DNA of 64,000 bases from Brachynemurus nebulosus (lineage: Eukaryota > Arthropoda > Insecta > Neuroptera > Myrmeleontidae). Below, piece after piece: positions 36,790 to 49,941 of this stretch. The position numbers were made by a program, and so were the translations under genes. The notes below the pieces were generated by a model. That model made no database searches. It was not told the DNA's origin and was given only the letters and a program-made list of their open reading frames with translations. Numbering within the stretch: the first letter of the stretch is position 1; each line of letters starts with the position of its first letter. The DNA lies in the NCBI GenBank assembly GCA_035578155.1, contig JAPWDM010000009.1, forward strand, positions 4,934,001 to 4,998,000, written 5' to 3'.

Positions 36790-37609
36790 GCACCAGTAGA
36801 GGGCACCAGAGAATACGTTTAAGACTAACTTCGAAAACACTGTGAATTCTAAATCTTTCTTCAGTTGGAACGTAAACTCACGATTCCTGAATCAATTTTT
36901 ATACCTACCCAGAAATTATGAAGTTAATTTCATTTAATTTTTCCAACCGAATAGAGTCTTTTAACATTTTTTTCCAATTATTTAAATTGGAAGTACATAT
37001 AGAAGCAAAAAAGGAAAATATTAAAAATACATGTCGGCGTACCTATCAGGTATATTTCCTTTGGATAAAAAAATTTCTTTTGTACCACAACATTTTGCCG
37101 TAATCAATTTTATCGACATGGTTGAACACTCAAACAAATAAAAAATCAAATAATAGAACACAAAAAATATTGTATATTACTTCTTAATTTTTTATGAAGC
37201 TCAACAAAAAAAAAAAATATTCACTCAATTCCTTTTCAAACGGCACAGCGTTTAGGGTGGGGAAACAGTGGGCAGGGGATGGGGGTAGATCATGCGGTGG
37301 CTGTTGCGGTGGTGGCGGTATACAATTCTTTTTACCCTGATTAAGTACCCTTTTTTGTAAACTAGACGACTATAAGTACTATACTATTTTGCAATCGCGT
37401 TGGTTGGAAAGAGAAGGCGGAACTCGGCGCAGGGGAGTGAGGGACGAGAAGGTGGTGTAAATTTTGTATCTTTGTGTTTAACATTAAAGCCTTCAGGGTT
37501 TAATATTTATTGTCAAGTTTGAACATTGATACAAGAGAATATAACATATTTTAATATTAAAGTTCCTGTTGATGGTGTAATAATGCTTTTTTGGGTTCCG
37601 AAGAAAAAA
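36790..37609. other. No feature recognised
   Basis: AT-rich with a G-rich patch at 37257-37320. No gene. Confidence 0.5.
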
Positions 37610-37614
37610 ATTTA

Positions 37615-38050
37615 GAAGGTCATATCATGTAGTCAAATCGGTCTGTCTGTCACACTTCAAAAAATTGCTACTTTTTCGACCTCGGAATATGAAATTTTGT
37701 ATATACACTCATTAGGTAGAGACTGACTCAATTACATCGGTCCTATCAAACTCCGATTGAATGACTACCCTCCTCCTAACTGTGTTCCTTCTAAATTATT
37801 CTAGAAAGTTCACGGTGATGCTTTTCCGAACTACTTCCAGACGCTTTTATTAGGTTTCCGAACATTCCACCCATTACCAAAACTCCTCGTCGTAGCAGAA
37901 ATCGAACCCGGGCCCCTTTGGTCGTAGTTCCAAGTGTCTTGTCACTGGACCAAACTTTCATCTAGTGTACCAGTCCTTCAAAGACAAAGTATACTAAAAT
38001 ACCCTCTGGCTACTGAGGAACCCTAACTGAATCCGTGTTCACCACGCACT
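37615..38050 (-). mobile_element. tRNA-derived SINE-like unit, minus strand
   Basis: On the minus strand tggtccagtgacaagacact (A-box-like) is followed by ggttcgattt (37891-37900 region, B-box-like), the layout of a tRNA-headed SINE. A tail then runs to a gacagacagaccg word near 37640. Just upstream on the same strand is the GCGTGKTGAACACGG / agttagggttcctcag module (38013-38048), which may be part of the same unit or a separate one. The head does not fold as a normal tRNA. Confidence 0.5.
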
Positions 38051-38975
38051 TTTTTTTTATCTTCCATATTTCAGAATATTATTTGATGGAATTTTCTCTC
38101 AATTTTTGGGCTGAAATATCGTAAGTTCGAACTTGAACGATACAATCATATAGATACCGCCAATTTGAATCACATTATTTCTTATTACCTCAAAAATTCC
38201 ATCCCTGTCTGATGACGATTCGAGTGAGATAAAACTATTAAAAATACATTGCGGTTGAAATGAGATGGCGCGTGCATGACGTAAGAGCATTACGCTTGTT
38301 AAAATCGTCATGGACCATTTATTGCTCAAGCATCGATGCTTCCAATAATATTCATTCTTCTATTACTATAGCATATTGTTCGACTTTTTATTGCCTATTG
38401 GATGGAGCATTCAACCGGTATTTATGCGGTCGCAATGCCGGAAATCTAAGTTCAATAAATCCGTAACTACATCAATTTTTCAAAAAATTTACATATTGTG
38501 TAATAAGTGGTTTGTATAGTTGTGTCGTTACTGAAGTCGAATTTTTAAGTTGGTTCTTATTGGACAATTTTCGGATGTAGTAAATTTTATTGGGTAATAA
38601 AATTATGACGTTTCGATATGGAAAACAAATTTGGTGGAGTGTGAGTTTGACTGGCGTAGGTACTATCAAGGATTCCATACAAAATTGATATCTATTAACA
38701 GAATTAATGAAAAACTGACAATTCATCAGTTACTCAATTTTTGATAAGTAATGTACAGTTAATAAAATTGCAAAGTTAGGTACCACTGTTTATTATAGCT
38801 GCTATTATTGTCAGGTGACAATAGTTCCGTATCAAAAGTAGTAAGATCACAGCAATTCTACATCAAAGGTAATAAAGTTACAATGATACCAAAATATTTA
38901 CGAAAACGAAATAAAAATCACATTTAAATATGCGTTTTTTCACTACAAATGTAACTTTATAATAAAATTAAAACA
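38051..38975. other. No feature recognised
   Basis: AT-rich sequence. Short frames on both strands (38099-38726) show nothing recognisable. Confidence 0.5.
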
Positions 38976-39838
38976 AAATGCCCCTGTCGTAGCATCTTGC
39001 ATAACATAGTGAATTTCTAAAGACTGGGCACTGGCGAATCTCATACAACAACCTGTATCCATCTAAAATAGTTTAGCTCTTTAACTGTGAAAAAATTTTC
39101 AAAATCGATTAAGTAGTTAATTTTTAGCGCTTTGGGCCCCCAGGATCTTGGCGAATTTCATATATTATAGCATATATGCATTTAAAAGAATTTAACTTTT
39201 AAAAGGTGAGAAAATTTTCAAAATCGCTTTGGTAGTTTTATTTTTGGCGCTTTTGGGACCGCAACATAACTTATATCCATCTAAAATAGTTTAGCTCTCT
39301 AACAGTAAACACATTTTCAAAATCGGTGATGACATGCTCTTGAAAAGTTAGTTTATTTTTACTTTGAATAATGAAACATATAAATATTGTTATTGTAATA
39401 ATAAAAATGAAGAAGCATTTATTGTAAAAAAAATTCAGCAAATTCCTTAATTTTTCTCAAAAGCTAGTTCACTTAGAACAATATTTTAGAAGCTTGTCTT
39501 ATGCAATTTTTTACGCTCTTTTCGATGGTGTAGAAAAAATTAAACAAATAGCGAAAAATGGCCAAAATTTTGGCCTGTAAAAATCGGACGTATCTGGCTG
39601 ACGAACTTATCCAAGCTATTGCGACGTTTGACCTTCTCACCAAATTTCGTAAAGATTGGATGGTTCGTTCGAGAGTTATCGCGCAGACACATATATACAT
39701 ATATACAAATTTTAGTGAACCTCATTTTCGGTTTCTCGAGGCCTCAAAACAAATTTCTGCCATAGTCCCGGGCTCAGGTCTTTTCATTGCACCCGTTGTA
39801 ATAAGCGAAATTTTCCAAAATGGAAATTCACCTAAAAG
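38976..39838. mobile_element. Dispersed repeat R, copy 3, uninterrupted
   Basis: The most complete copy: aaatgcccctgtcgtagcat at the start, the same gagttatcgcgcagacacat phrase at 39672-39691, and a terminal hairpin aagcgaaattttcc / ggaaattcacct. It lacks the palindromic insertion of copy 1 and shows the empty target at 39348-39361. Frames over it yield a peptide resembling that of copy 2 because the DNA is homologous. Stop codons and lack of a known domain argue against coding. Confidence 0.75.
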
Positions 39839-41515
39839 AAATAAGAATAATCATGTAAAAACGAATACATAGTATGCCAGTAACTTTGTTGAATAACCGC
39901 TATTCCAAAAGAATCCGCCATTTGTTCGGAATTTCTAAATCATTTCTACATATATCTACCCTTGAATGTACAAATTTCTGCAATGTAAATGCACTAAAAC
40001 GTGTAAAATTGTTATATTACTGTACGAAATTTGCTTCAAAACCCCACAAGTTAACTTTAGCCAACTTTTCAATCACTTTTCATCATTTTTTTTCAATCCC
40101 GCTACTATAAACATATTTGTTTGAGAACCTCTGTACAATTCCTTCAATTTTGTGTTTGCGCGATAAATTCCGAAAATTATTAGAACTATTAGTGTCAGTG
40201 GCGAATCTTTGCGTCGACGAAACCCGTGCGTACGTACATCCATTGGTTTTGTGATGGCTACTAAAGTGCGCTGTTACCCGGTTGTCGTTGATATTGGTTT
40301 TATAGAAAATTATTTTTATACGATTTTGATTATAAGTTATGTTTTATTAAATGTGGTCTGTTCTATACGCTAGCCACCAGGAGATTGTAATAAATGTAGG
40401 ACATCATAACTTTCAATATCCGTGGTGACAGTCAGGACGTTCTGTAGGCCACTGACTGTCTGTGTGTGTGGTATTGATGAAAAGATATGATTGACCAAAT
40501 TACATCCATACATGGTAGAGACAGGATAAAACGTATTATTGGTATTGAATTTGAGGGGTAAAATGGTTTTATGACTTGATGGTTAATACGTGTATGTTTA
40601 ATACTCTTGTTTATGATGATTGAAAATACAACGGTGATGACGCAACAGCCAAGAATATTCCAAAAAAAAAAATCTTAAAACAACGCTATAATTGAATTTT
40701 CGACGAAGTAAAATTGGACGTAAAACTTATTATGACCCATTCGTTGTCTGAAAGAAAAAAATTGTTATTAACCATTTAAGTACTGCGGTCGACCAGTAAT
40801 TCGTTAAATAATGACTGTTGGATGGCGGCAGACTTGAAATGAAATGCAGGGAGCAGAAACCCATCAAATTTTGAAAATAGCAGATTTATAAATTTTATTT
40901 TTTGGTTAGTAGCGAAGAAAATATAAATATCAAACTTATTTTTTTATATTGCCAAAGATGGTAGAAAATCCACAAAATATTTTTTATAAGTTTTTCGTAG
41001 GGTACCGGGTGTAATTTTATACAAAGCATGTACCATTTTGGTAGTAAATTAGGCAGATTAATCTGAAGTCAGATTATGAACTTTTACGGAAATTTTTGGA
41101 GAAAATTACAAAGTTATCGTGATTTTAATACGGTAGGTTCAGGTATTAGCTATACTTTAAAAGTTTAAATGCATTCTTCTTGAAACTACATTTTTCAAGT
41201 TGGTCAATATGATATTTCGAATTTGGCATGTTCCTTCAATTCATGTTGCGTTGAAATTTTAATTTTCACTATTTTAAAAAATACATAAATAAAAACTTTG
41301 AAGACGTCCAAATAAATAATTTCTTTCAAACAGCCGCCATTTTTTAATTTCTTACAATTTTTTTTCATTGTAGTTCCTGCCTGAATTACAACTTTTCTAA
41401 GCCTGAATCTTTTTTTTTGCTTCCGAGACTATTAAAGTAGCAAAAGCATTCTGATCACTTTTGAAAAATAAAAAATTTCTTCCTCCAAAATAAATTTTTT
41501 TACGCACATCTTACG
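39839..41515. other. AT-rich sequence, nothing recognised
   Basis: One hairpin with 9-bp arms, gacagtcag / ctgactgtc, lies at about 40427-40461. No gene. Confidence 0.5.
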
Positions 41516-41544
41516 TTTTAGAGCTTCCTGAACAATTTTGGTTT

Positions 41545-41900
41545 GGTGTCTGCCCGTCCGTTCGTCTGTCTGTCCGTCTGTGTGTCGCCAGTTGGCACCA
41601 AGTGGCATAACTTCTGAACTATTCGATTGTTTTTTATGAAATTGTCAGAAATTATGCAGTTTGGTTTCTAGATGGTGCCCTATGAATTTAATCCGAAATC
41701 GGAGTAACGGTAGCTACGCCGCTACCATGAAATCCCATTAAATGCCATTATCTTATTTACTGCTAGTCCCATTTCGCTGAAATTTTTAAAGTATTTTGGG
41801 GGTTAGTTTCTAAAATATCTTTATTATTTCATACGAGGAATCTGTGTGCCACACCCCATTGGCAGCGTATTTTTCATCAACCATAAAATTGATGGTAAAA
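41545..41900. repeat. Decayed dispersed repeat with GTCY run
   Basis: A gtccgttcgtctgtctgtccgt-type run (41557-41590) precedes the segment homologous to 1861-2040. The word acgaggaatctgtgtgccac, shared with 26173-26192, follows. Together they look like one old retroelement tail. The ends are undefined. Confidence 0.4.
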
Positions 41901-43296
41901 AACATTTTTAAAAAAAATATATTTATAGCTTTTTTTTTATAATTTTTTCTCTCTAGGCTAGAAGATTCCGTTAATACACTATTTTGATGACAGAAATCAA
42001 AATTTTGGAAAATTAATTCGAAAATCACTATTCAGTGGTTAGTCTCGAAATGTCTGCGGTACGTTCGAAAATCGACATCCTGTATATTTATCATATAATA
42101 AAAATATTTTTTTGCTTTTAATATTAAAAGATTGATAAGGCAACGAAAAATATTGAGGCCAGTTATAGCTATAGAAAATTGCTTGCCATTGCGGTATCAC
42201 ATATAGACTGTAGTATAATATTTATATTTTATATAAGTCGTATAGAGTCATTCGCATTGCCTCTTTGCCTATGTTTGCCTATGAATAAAATTGTTTTACT
42301 TGCGGGCATAAAGTGGGTGACATAAAATGTCCACTTCAAAAAATCATATTTATATTACATATATGTATGTATATCCTTTTTTATTATTGGTCTATTTAAA
42401 TATGTTGTTGGAACTGTTTTATTTGTCATGGGGATTTATTGGTGATTCTGAAATCACCGCGCGTACTTCTCGTACGAGAAAATACGATTGTTTTTTTGCG
42501 TGCGGAAAGCGGGACGGAATAAATGCGCGTAAATGGTTTCTTCAACTTAGCGTGTGATACTATTTTTTGATAACAATTTTTTCTACAATGATGTTTTGCA
42601 TATTTATTTGCAAATATTAGTTGTATGATATATTATATATGTTTTTTTGTATTATCAAAAATTTTTTTTGTTGAGGGCATAATATCATTTTGTTTTTATA
42701 TTTCTCGTCGGTTTTTATCTGGTAGATATCTAATCGGATTAGAAGCGAATTTATTGGGTTATTTGGGAACGAAATGTAAGAAAAAATTATTAGCAATCTC
42801 CTCTAATACGCGTTGGTTTGAATTCCATAAATGTTAAAATATAGGATTTATATTTCTTACGTTTTAGCATAAAATTAGACAGCCTAGATTTTCCTTAACG
42901 ACTTTGAGTTGTCTTCCAAAAATCTGGTTACCTATATCTCCTTAGCGGAACTTTTAATTGAATTTTATTATAAAGTACTTTCACTTTTTGGAACTACGAT
43001 TGAAAAGTTGCATTTCGTAATAAGCAGGTAAAAGGAATCCTAGCTTCATTTTAAGAGTCCTTTCTAACAGTAAAAATTATGGTCATGTGACAGACGGACG
43101 GACAGAAAGGTATGTCTCCGAACTTTAAATATCAAAACTAATCGACTGGTAAGATTTTTAATTATATATTTTTTTTTAAATTAAATGAAAGTTTGAAGGT
43201 GAAACTGGACGATTACGGATTCTAATTTTTTCTATGATTCATTATTTGATATTTTGATTGTGATAGTTAATAATTAAGAAAATACCCACTTCTATG
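41901..43296. other. AT-rich sequence, nothing recognised
   Basis: A GC-richer patch at 42440-42545 contains ggtgatt...aatcacc and a cgtac...gtacg inverted pair. It slightly resembles the palindromic part of the 460-bp repeat. No gene was found. Confidence 0.45.
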
Positions 43297-43516
43297 CAGG
43301 GACAGAAGCGTATTTACAATGGAGCAGATAGAGCAGTCGTTCCCGGGCGCAACCGAAAAAAGTACGAGTGCAACAAGGGAAGTAAGAATTTTGAATTTTG
43401 AAAATTTGCAAAAACTGGAAAGCCTTTTTTTTGCTGGCCAATGAAAAAATGGACATTTAGGACAGGACGCTTGAGTCAGAAACTCTCCAAGACGCAAAAT
43501 TTGTAATTACGCCCCT
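43297..43516. mobile_element. Short TIR element with CAGGG ends
   Basis: Begins cagggacagaagcgtatttac, and the inverse of its end reads caggggcgtaattac, giving a unit of about 220 bp. The minus-strand frame across it (76 codons) has no known domain. The ends are imperfect, so this is a tentative call. Confidence 0.4.
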
Positions 43517-45369
43517 GTACAGAGAAGTTTCGGCATAAAACCTTTTAGGTTTTACACTAAAAAGAGAAAAACAACAAAAATTAATTTTTATTCGAGTCGA
43601 AATTTTTTGGACCCGCTTTCATGTAGGTATCTGCTATACCAATGATCCACCAAAACTTACTCCACGTGCGCCAATGGATTGATTGTTTGACGTTCCATTC
43701 TTTCCATAATAATATTCTTGTTTCGGCGATATTCGGGGCGTCGAATGAAGTGATTATGATTGGTCACTTATTTAATTAGTACAATCTATCACGAAAACTG
43801 TCAGAGCGACCAGTCAGTCAGTCAGTAACGAACGCGCGGTAAATGCTACAGACGCACTGCCTGCCCGCCTGCTTGACTAAGATCAATCACTTTATTACTT
43901 ACCACCAGCTATGATATAGTCGAACACCTTTATTGTATTAGAGAATGTAAAACACATCACCCAAATCTCACACACCCACCCATCCCCCTCGCCCCTCCCT
44001 TCACGACGTCCCTGTAGTAACATATTGGATGGCTGGGATAGATGGATTGATCTAATATATGTATGTATTGCCCATTTAGATTATGGAAAACCCTCTTCAA
44101 ATTGTTAAAATGTTTCTTCGTCATATCACGGAATCATAATTTGATGGTTCGATCATATAGAGTAAGTGTAATAATAATTTTGAATTGATGGTGGAAAATT
44201 TTATGTCAAAATTTATTTTCCTAGTCCGGAAAATTCATAATAAATGACACAATGATTTGTTTGTTTTTGAATGAATTTGATTTTCGTCATTAAAGATGAG
44301 ATGCGAATGGTTGCTCAATATATCAATTTCTGTAACGTTAATTGTATCATTCGGATCCACTTAAGGGGCTATATGCGTTTATTTACTTTATTTGGGTGGG
44401 GGTGACATCTTTTTTTATGGTATTTTCTTTGGGTAAATTATCTCAAAAATCATTTTAGAAAATTTTATAAAAATCGGAATAGATTGATATTTATGTGTAA
44501 GTTAAAGAAAATCCATGCTTTTTGTACTTTCTCACTCAAGACCTTAAACTTCTCGGAAAAAAAAAAAACATTTCAGAGCTGAATATAAATTCTAAAAATT
44601 TACTATTGTATCGATTGCCTTGAAGGTTTGTACACTTAATTTTTAGAATAGTGGCTGGTCCATAAAAAAAGATTTTTTTTATTTTAATGATAATTTTCAC
44701 TATAGGAAAAAAATTGTATTTTTAGCTAATTTAATTTTGACTAGAGAACTAAAGGGTAACTCTTGATCTCTGTGAAGGCCCTATTTTAAATAACTTTTTA
44801 TAATAAAAAATATTAAAACCTTTTTAAATGTCATTAACTTGTGTAAAATAATATGACATCAACTCTACTGTGGAGAATTTGAACAAACTGAACAAGACCC
44901 ATATAACTGTTTGTCTTTATTTACAAGTCTGAATTTTTTTTATTATTATTTTTAGTAAGTAGTTCATTACCTAGCAACGTATTTTAAGTTAAGTTTCGCT
45001 TGCCGATTGCCGATTGCCGTTCTGTAAAAATTCCAATTGCTAATTGGATTAAAAGCGCTGGAAAAAGTGTTTTTAGTTTCTTGGTACTAAAAGTGACAGT
45101 TTACACCCTATTTTGTTCCAAAATTACAGAAAAAAATCTTATTTTAAGGAAACAATGACTTTAAAACAAAATAAAAAAGTAGCATTTCAGACAGTAAAAA
45201 TTATTGAATTTTTGATTTTAGACAAACTAGCAAAATGTTTTGGAAATCCAGTTGTAACATTTCCTATTTTCAAATATTTTTCGTTGCAAAGCTTGATGTC
45301 TAATTTGAATAAATTTTAATTTAACTTTCGAAAAAATATGAAATTCTGCTAGTTTTCCTAAACGTAAAT
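43517..45369. other. AT-rich sequence, nothing recognised
   Basis: The stretch at 43760-43900 is less repetitive and has a homeodomain-like taattag and a gtcagtcagtcagt run. No gene or mobile element is clear. Confidence 0.45.
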
Positions 45370-45370
45370 A

Positions 45371-45507
45371 TACAGGGTGTAAAGCAAATAACTTTCGTCC
45401 CTTTGTGGGGTGACTCATAGCACCCTGTAGACACTAAAACCGCAGGAATTTTTTCGGAATTAACAGTCGTCAGCCCTCAAAAGGATAAGAGTTATTTCCA
45501 TTACACC

Positions 45508-45578
<71 letters not shown>

Positions 45579-45737
45579 ATATATATATATATATACAGGG
45601 TGTAAGGGAAATAACTCTTATCCTTTTGAGGGGTGACGCGACTGTTAATTCCGAAAAAATTCCCGCGGTTTTAGTGCCTACAGGGTGCTATGAGTCACCC
45701 CACAAAAGGACGAAAGTTATTTGTTTTACACCCTGTA
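45371..45737. mobile_element. Inverted pair of TACAGGGTGTAA MITEs
   Basis: Unit 1 (45371-45512) and unit 2 (45594-45737) are about 95% identical when one is inverted. Each is bounded by TACAGGGTGTAA and its inverse. They enclose a TA/TG microsatellite (45513-45593). Each unit also repeats caccctgta / tacagggtg inside. The pair may be one fold-back element whose centre has become a microsatellite, or two insertions into a TA run. Confidence 0.8.
45513..45593. repeat. (TA)n(TG)n(AT)n microsatellite
   Basis: About 22 TA units, then about 11 TG units, then a shorter AT run, lying exactly between the inverted MITE units. Confidence 0.9.
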
Positions 45738-47720
45738 TATTGCACCCCTTAATGTTTAACATTTTTTAACAAAATTTCTTACAGTTCGATTGCCTAAACA
45801 AATTTCCATTGAATAATAAAATAGTATACCTAAACGCAACATTCACTCAGATTTGAATATATTAATTTTGTACCCTTAAACCATTCTCGAACGTAAGTAT
45901 TTACCAAAACACATATTGTGTGTATATGTATGTATGGCATATTAGAACAGTTAGAAAGCACTTCGAAAACAAGGATAGTATTGTTTATGATATGAAAATA
46001 CTTTACACATGTGTTCACTATCAATATATACATAATATAGAAGACAATCGCAAATATGGTACCTATATAAACGATATTTTATTACAACTGCGATTCTAAT
46101 CTTGTCAATAAAACGGAACGTTTTGCGATACCAAATTTGCATATCGAAATTTTCGATCAGTACATTTTATTGCTGACTAGAGAATGTATTGTTAGTGATG
46201 CATTTTGGAAGGGAGCAAAAATAATGGAAAATTTTGTTTAAGTGGTTTCAAAAATTTTTTTTTTTTGGTAAATACGACAAATTTTTAATTTTCGACCTCA
46301 AGAATTTTTTTTATACAGACGAAATTTTAGTCCCTGGAGGGCATTGTAAGTGTCGTTCGTATCTGTTCTGACAATTTGTTCTTCGATATATTTTTTATTT
46401 CGTTATATCGCGCGACAAATACCAATTTCCGTTATCTGGGAAAAAACTTTTTCCGCTGTGTTTTTTACACTGATATATTTTATTTGTTTCATGTTCAAGC
46501 TATTTTAAGACGAGCAAAATTATTTTTTGTTAATTTATGTCTCTGTTCAAAATTTGTCTGGAGCAATCCAAGGCTAAGAAGACCCTAATAATCTTGATCC
46601 CCAGGAATCAAAATTGTAGGTAGTAATCTTCATTTTTAAATTGTATTCACTGAAAACTTTTACGAACATGGAAGCTATTCCATAAATTAGTCTTGCATCT
46701 TTTTTGGTCTTATTAGCTCAAATCTTAATATTGATCTTGTGACCATATTCGTGGTACTGATCGTACTTTGGTAAAGTATTAGTATTGGTCTTGGGAACAC
46801 CAAGACTAATTTTACTCATAAAATTAAAAAATTTCTTAACATAGATTTGACAGGGAAATCGTGTGTTTTGACCAAGATCACAGCCAAAGGAAGATATCCC
46901 GAGTTTAATTCTCATTAAAAATTTCGTTGAAATAAGGAATGGAGACCATTCATAAAATTCGTGACAAATAATTCAGGATTTTTTGACTCCCGCTTCCCTG
47001 CTCCTTGATCACGCTGTATCATAATGTTTTGAATCCTCTACTTAATATTACAGTTCAAATTCTGGATTCCTCCTTTAATCTTTCATTTATGATGATTTGA
47101 CTATAAAATAGAAATATAATAAAATCGATGTTACTACTTCAAACGTCGCTTTAGGTTGATTTCGTTGGACCCCTTTCCCTCCTCTTTGTTACATATCATC
47201 ACTCGAGATAAAAACTGCTCTCCTTCTTTTTTTTTAGTATGGTTTTAATGGACGACGCTATAGGCAAAGGATAAATTTTTTTTCCCAGTCAATTCCACCA
47301 AAATCCTTCTTCAAAAAATGTTTCAAATGAATTTTCTTATATGCTTTTTAAGAGTTTCAAATTAGATCGTATTAAACAATCACTCTAAATACAAATCATT
47401 CGATTGTTTTACGAAAAAAAAAGAAAAACGAAAAGATTGTTTAATTTGAACGCCTCCTAACTCTCCCTTCGTCCCGCACCCGCAACGCAGCCCACGCGTA
47501 TAGTGTGTCAAATACGAAAAACTCGGTAAATTCAAAGTTTGTTAAAGAAAATGAATTGCGACATGCTATTCGATTTTTAAATGAATGTTCCCTTACGAAT
47601 TTTTTTCTCATCTTCGCTCCGTCTCGCATCTTATCATTCGCTCGCTACCAGAACATGTTCGGGCGGAAAAAAAATTGTGTTTGGATATGTTTCTGTCTTC
47701 GTGTGACATTAAACAATCAC

Positions 47721-47756
<36 letters not shown>

Positions 47757-48264
47757 ATATAAAAAGACAACGAATTGTACTCTGTTTGTGTCTAGTGCCA
47801 CTTATAAATTTTCTATTTCGGTTTTGCTTCGGTTGGTAATAAATGTCAGTAAATTTTATTTCTGTCACTGTACACCATCGCATCGACCAAGTCGTTCGAG
47901 AGGGAAGTGGGGGGAGGGGGGGGGGGGGGTGAAGGAAGATTTCGTGGAAACGGAAAAACGGACGATTCTAATCCTCGTTTCCTATTAATATAATTTTTTT
48001 TCGAATTTCTTTCTGATTGTGATGTATATTTAATTTACTGTCCAAATACAAGTAATTCCCATTTAATTTTAACAGCCTCTAAAAAAAAAATTATATGAGA
48101 ACTTTAGTTCCGCAGAAAAATTTATACTCCTTAGTTTAAAAGAAAAATTCAGATTTCATATTATATCATATTGGGTAAAGCTCCCTGTACCAGAACGCGA
48201 TTCAATACTGGAACATTTTTGATATTTTATATATTAATGAAGTTATTTCTAAAAGAAACCGATA
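45738..48264. other. AT-rich stretch, fragments only
   Basis: A degenerate ggtctt/cttggtc fragment at 46690-46820 resembles the interior and right end of the element at 3232-3679. An (AC)n run is at 47723-47752 and a G run at 47908-47930. Overlapping frames on both strands at 47441-47883 contain no known domain. Confidence 0.45.
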
Positions 48265-48727
48265 TAGTATATTGTGCAATAAGTGCGGGAAATTGTCGAT
48301 TGCTCACGAAAGCAAAGTTGAGCGCACGAACGTAGTGAGTGCGCTCATTCGCTGGAGTGGGGCAATCGACAATCCCGCACGAGTTGCACATACTATTCTT
48401 TATTACGAATTTCACATACTTTTTTCAATTATTATCACTATTTTTGACATTTTTATTACTTTTTAAAATAATATTTTTGATTGTTCGTCTTTTTTTTCTG
48501 AATTAAATATTGTTTAAATTATTTTGTTGGTGGTTTCTACAGAAATAATTATGAAATTTTTATTGAATGAAAAATCAAGAGGCGGTCTTGCGTGTTTTGA
48601 TTAAATTTTGCGTGTAGAAAGTTTACTTTCCGCACACAAAAAACTATGTGGGAAGAGTACAGTGTGTAAAGAGTTATATTGCGTACAGAAATGTGTACGC
48701 CAAGTTAGTACTTCTCCCGCTTGAGTA
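48265..48727. mobile_element. 460-bp repeat with two palindromes, copy B
   Basis: Collinear with 11606-12065: the first hairpin (tagtatattgtgcaat ... tcccgcacgagttgc), the AT-rich middle, and the ttctcccgc end. The middle palindrome has decayed (gcgtgtagaaagtttacttt). Similarity is highest in the first 220 bp. No coding content. Confidence 0.75.
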
Positions 48728-49284
48728 ACAAAAAAATAATATCAAAACTGTTCGAGTATTGAATCACGTTCGAGTATAGGGGCTTTTACGTTAACAACTT
48801 TAAAAAAAGGTTTAATCAGTATGAAACTTCCACGAATTCACGTCCGTCCGTCTGTCACAGAGGTTTTCCTTGGAAACTATATTCAACATAGGTATTTAAG
48901 ATTTGACATAATATTGGGCCTTGATGACGTACATATGTCTATCGCCGGTTAATGTTTAGAAAAAAAGATTTTGTGTTATAATGGGGGTCAGTCTGATTCA
49001 AGCAACCATATGAGGTTTCATCTTAAACAGCTTGTGCTAAGGATTCTAAAATTTTTTTAATAATTTTTGGTCCAGTGATGTAACTCAAAATATGCTCAAA
49101 ATTCGAAATACCAAATAATGTTTCTGCAGACTGATTTGACATTAAAGAAACATCTATGCAGTCAGTTAAAGTTATTCGTGTTTCAAACATGACCTTAATA
49201 ATACAATAAGTCCCCCCCCTCCTTGTTTTTTTATTTAGTCTAGAAAAACGGTCTCAATTCACATCTGCAGACTAGAATCTCATG

Positions 49285-49941
49285 TTAAAGGGGTATTCAA
49301 GTCCAGAAATACGAAAAAAATTTTTTTTTTCATATTTTCAAAGTTTACACCTTTAAGAATAAACCTCTAAAAGGATTTACGGAAATTCGAATTATTTTCA
49401 GAGGTATAGTGATTTTTTCCGTGTGTACTGTGTAACTTTTCTGTGTTAAATTAAAATTTTTAATATAAATTACTCGAAGCTACTTTTTTCGATACGGTTG
49501 ACATGATATTTCAAGTTCTAAATAAAACAGACCTTTTTAATACTATCAAAATTGGTCCGACGTAGAGGTTTTTCGATTTTTTTGTTTTTACTATTTTAAA
49601 AAATTCCTAAAGTTGAAAAAAGGTGGCGAAAAAATGATTTTTTTTTAAATGGACGCTATTCTGAGAAAAAAATTTATTTTCGCAAATCGGCTACGTCCAA
49701 CTAAAGATCACCAGGAGGGTAGGAATCCCGTCAACCAGGAGATACCTTTTTTTTGAGTTCCCACTTTGCCGACCTGTACCGATTTCAATTTTGAATTTTT
49801 TTAAAATTTTTATACATTTTTACACTTTTCAAAATATCAAAAAAAAAAAGTTAAAAAAATGTTTACTGTTTTTTTTTTCTTTATTACACCCGTATAATCA
49901 CCTCAAAATCGAGCCTTGCTGTACTAGAATACCCCCCTTAA
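49285..49941. mobile_element. TTAA element with GGGGTATTC ends, 649 bp
   Basis: TTAA at 49285-49288 and 49938-49941. Inside, the two ends match as RGGGGTATTCWAGTMCAG. The interior is AT-rich and non-coding. The target suggests a piggyBac-like mechanism, although the terminal bases are G-rich, not CCY. Confidence 0.75.

Noticed and set aside
36414..36845. 143-codon plus-strand frame, the longest in the window
   Set aside because: It runs through a TA microsatellite (Tyr-Ile repeats) and dispersed repeat R; the homologous frame in another copy is similar only because the DNA is homologous.
37885..37965. tRNA gene on the minus strand
   Set aside because: A good B box and a plausible A box, but anticodon and acceptor stems do not pair and a repeat tail follows.
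44361..45751. A further TTAA element (ttaaggggctatat ... gcaccccttaa)
   Set aside because: Only about eight terminal bases agree, the inner sequence does not match, and a MITE pair abuts the right end, so the borders are not convincing.
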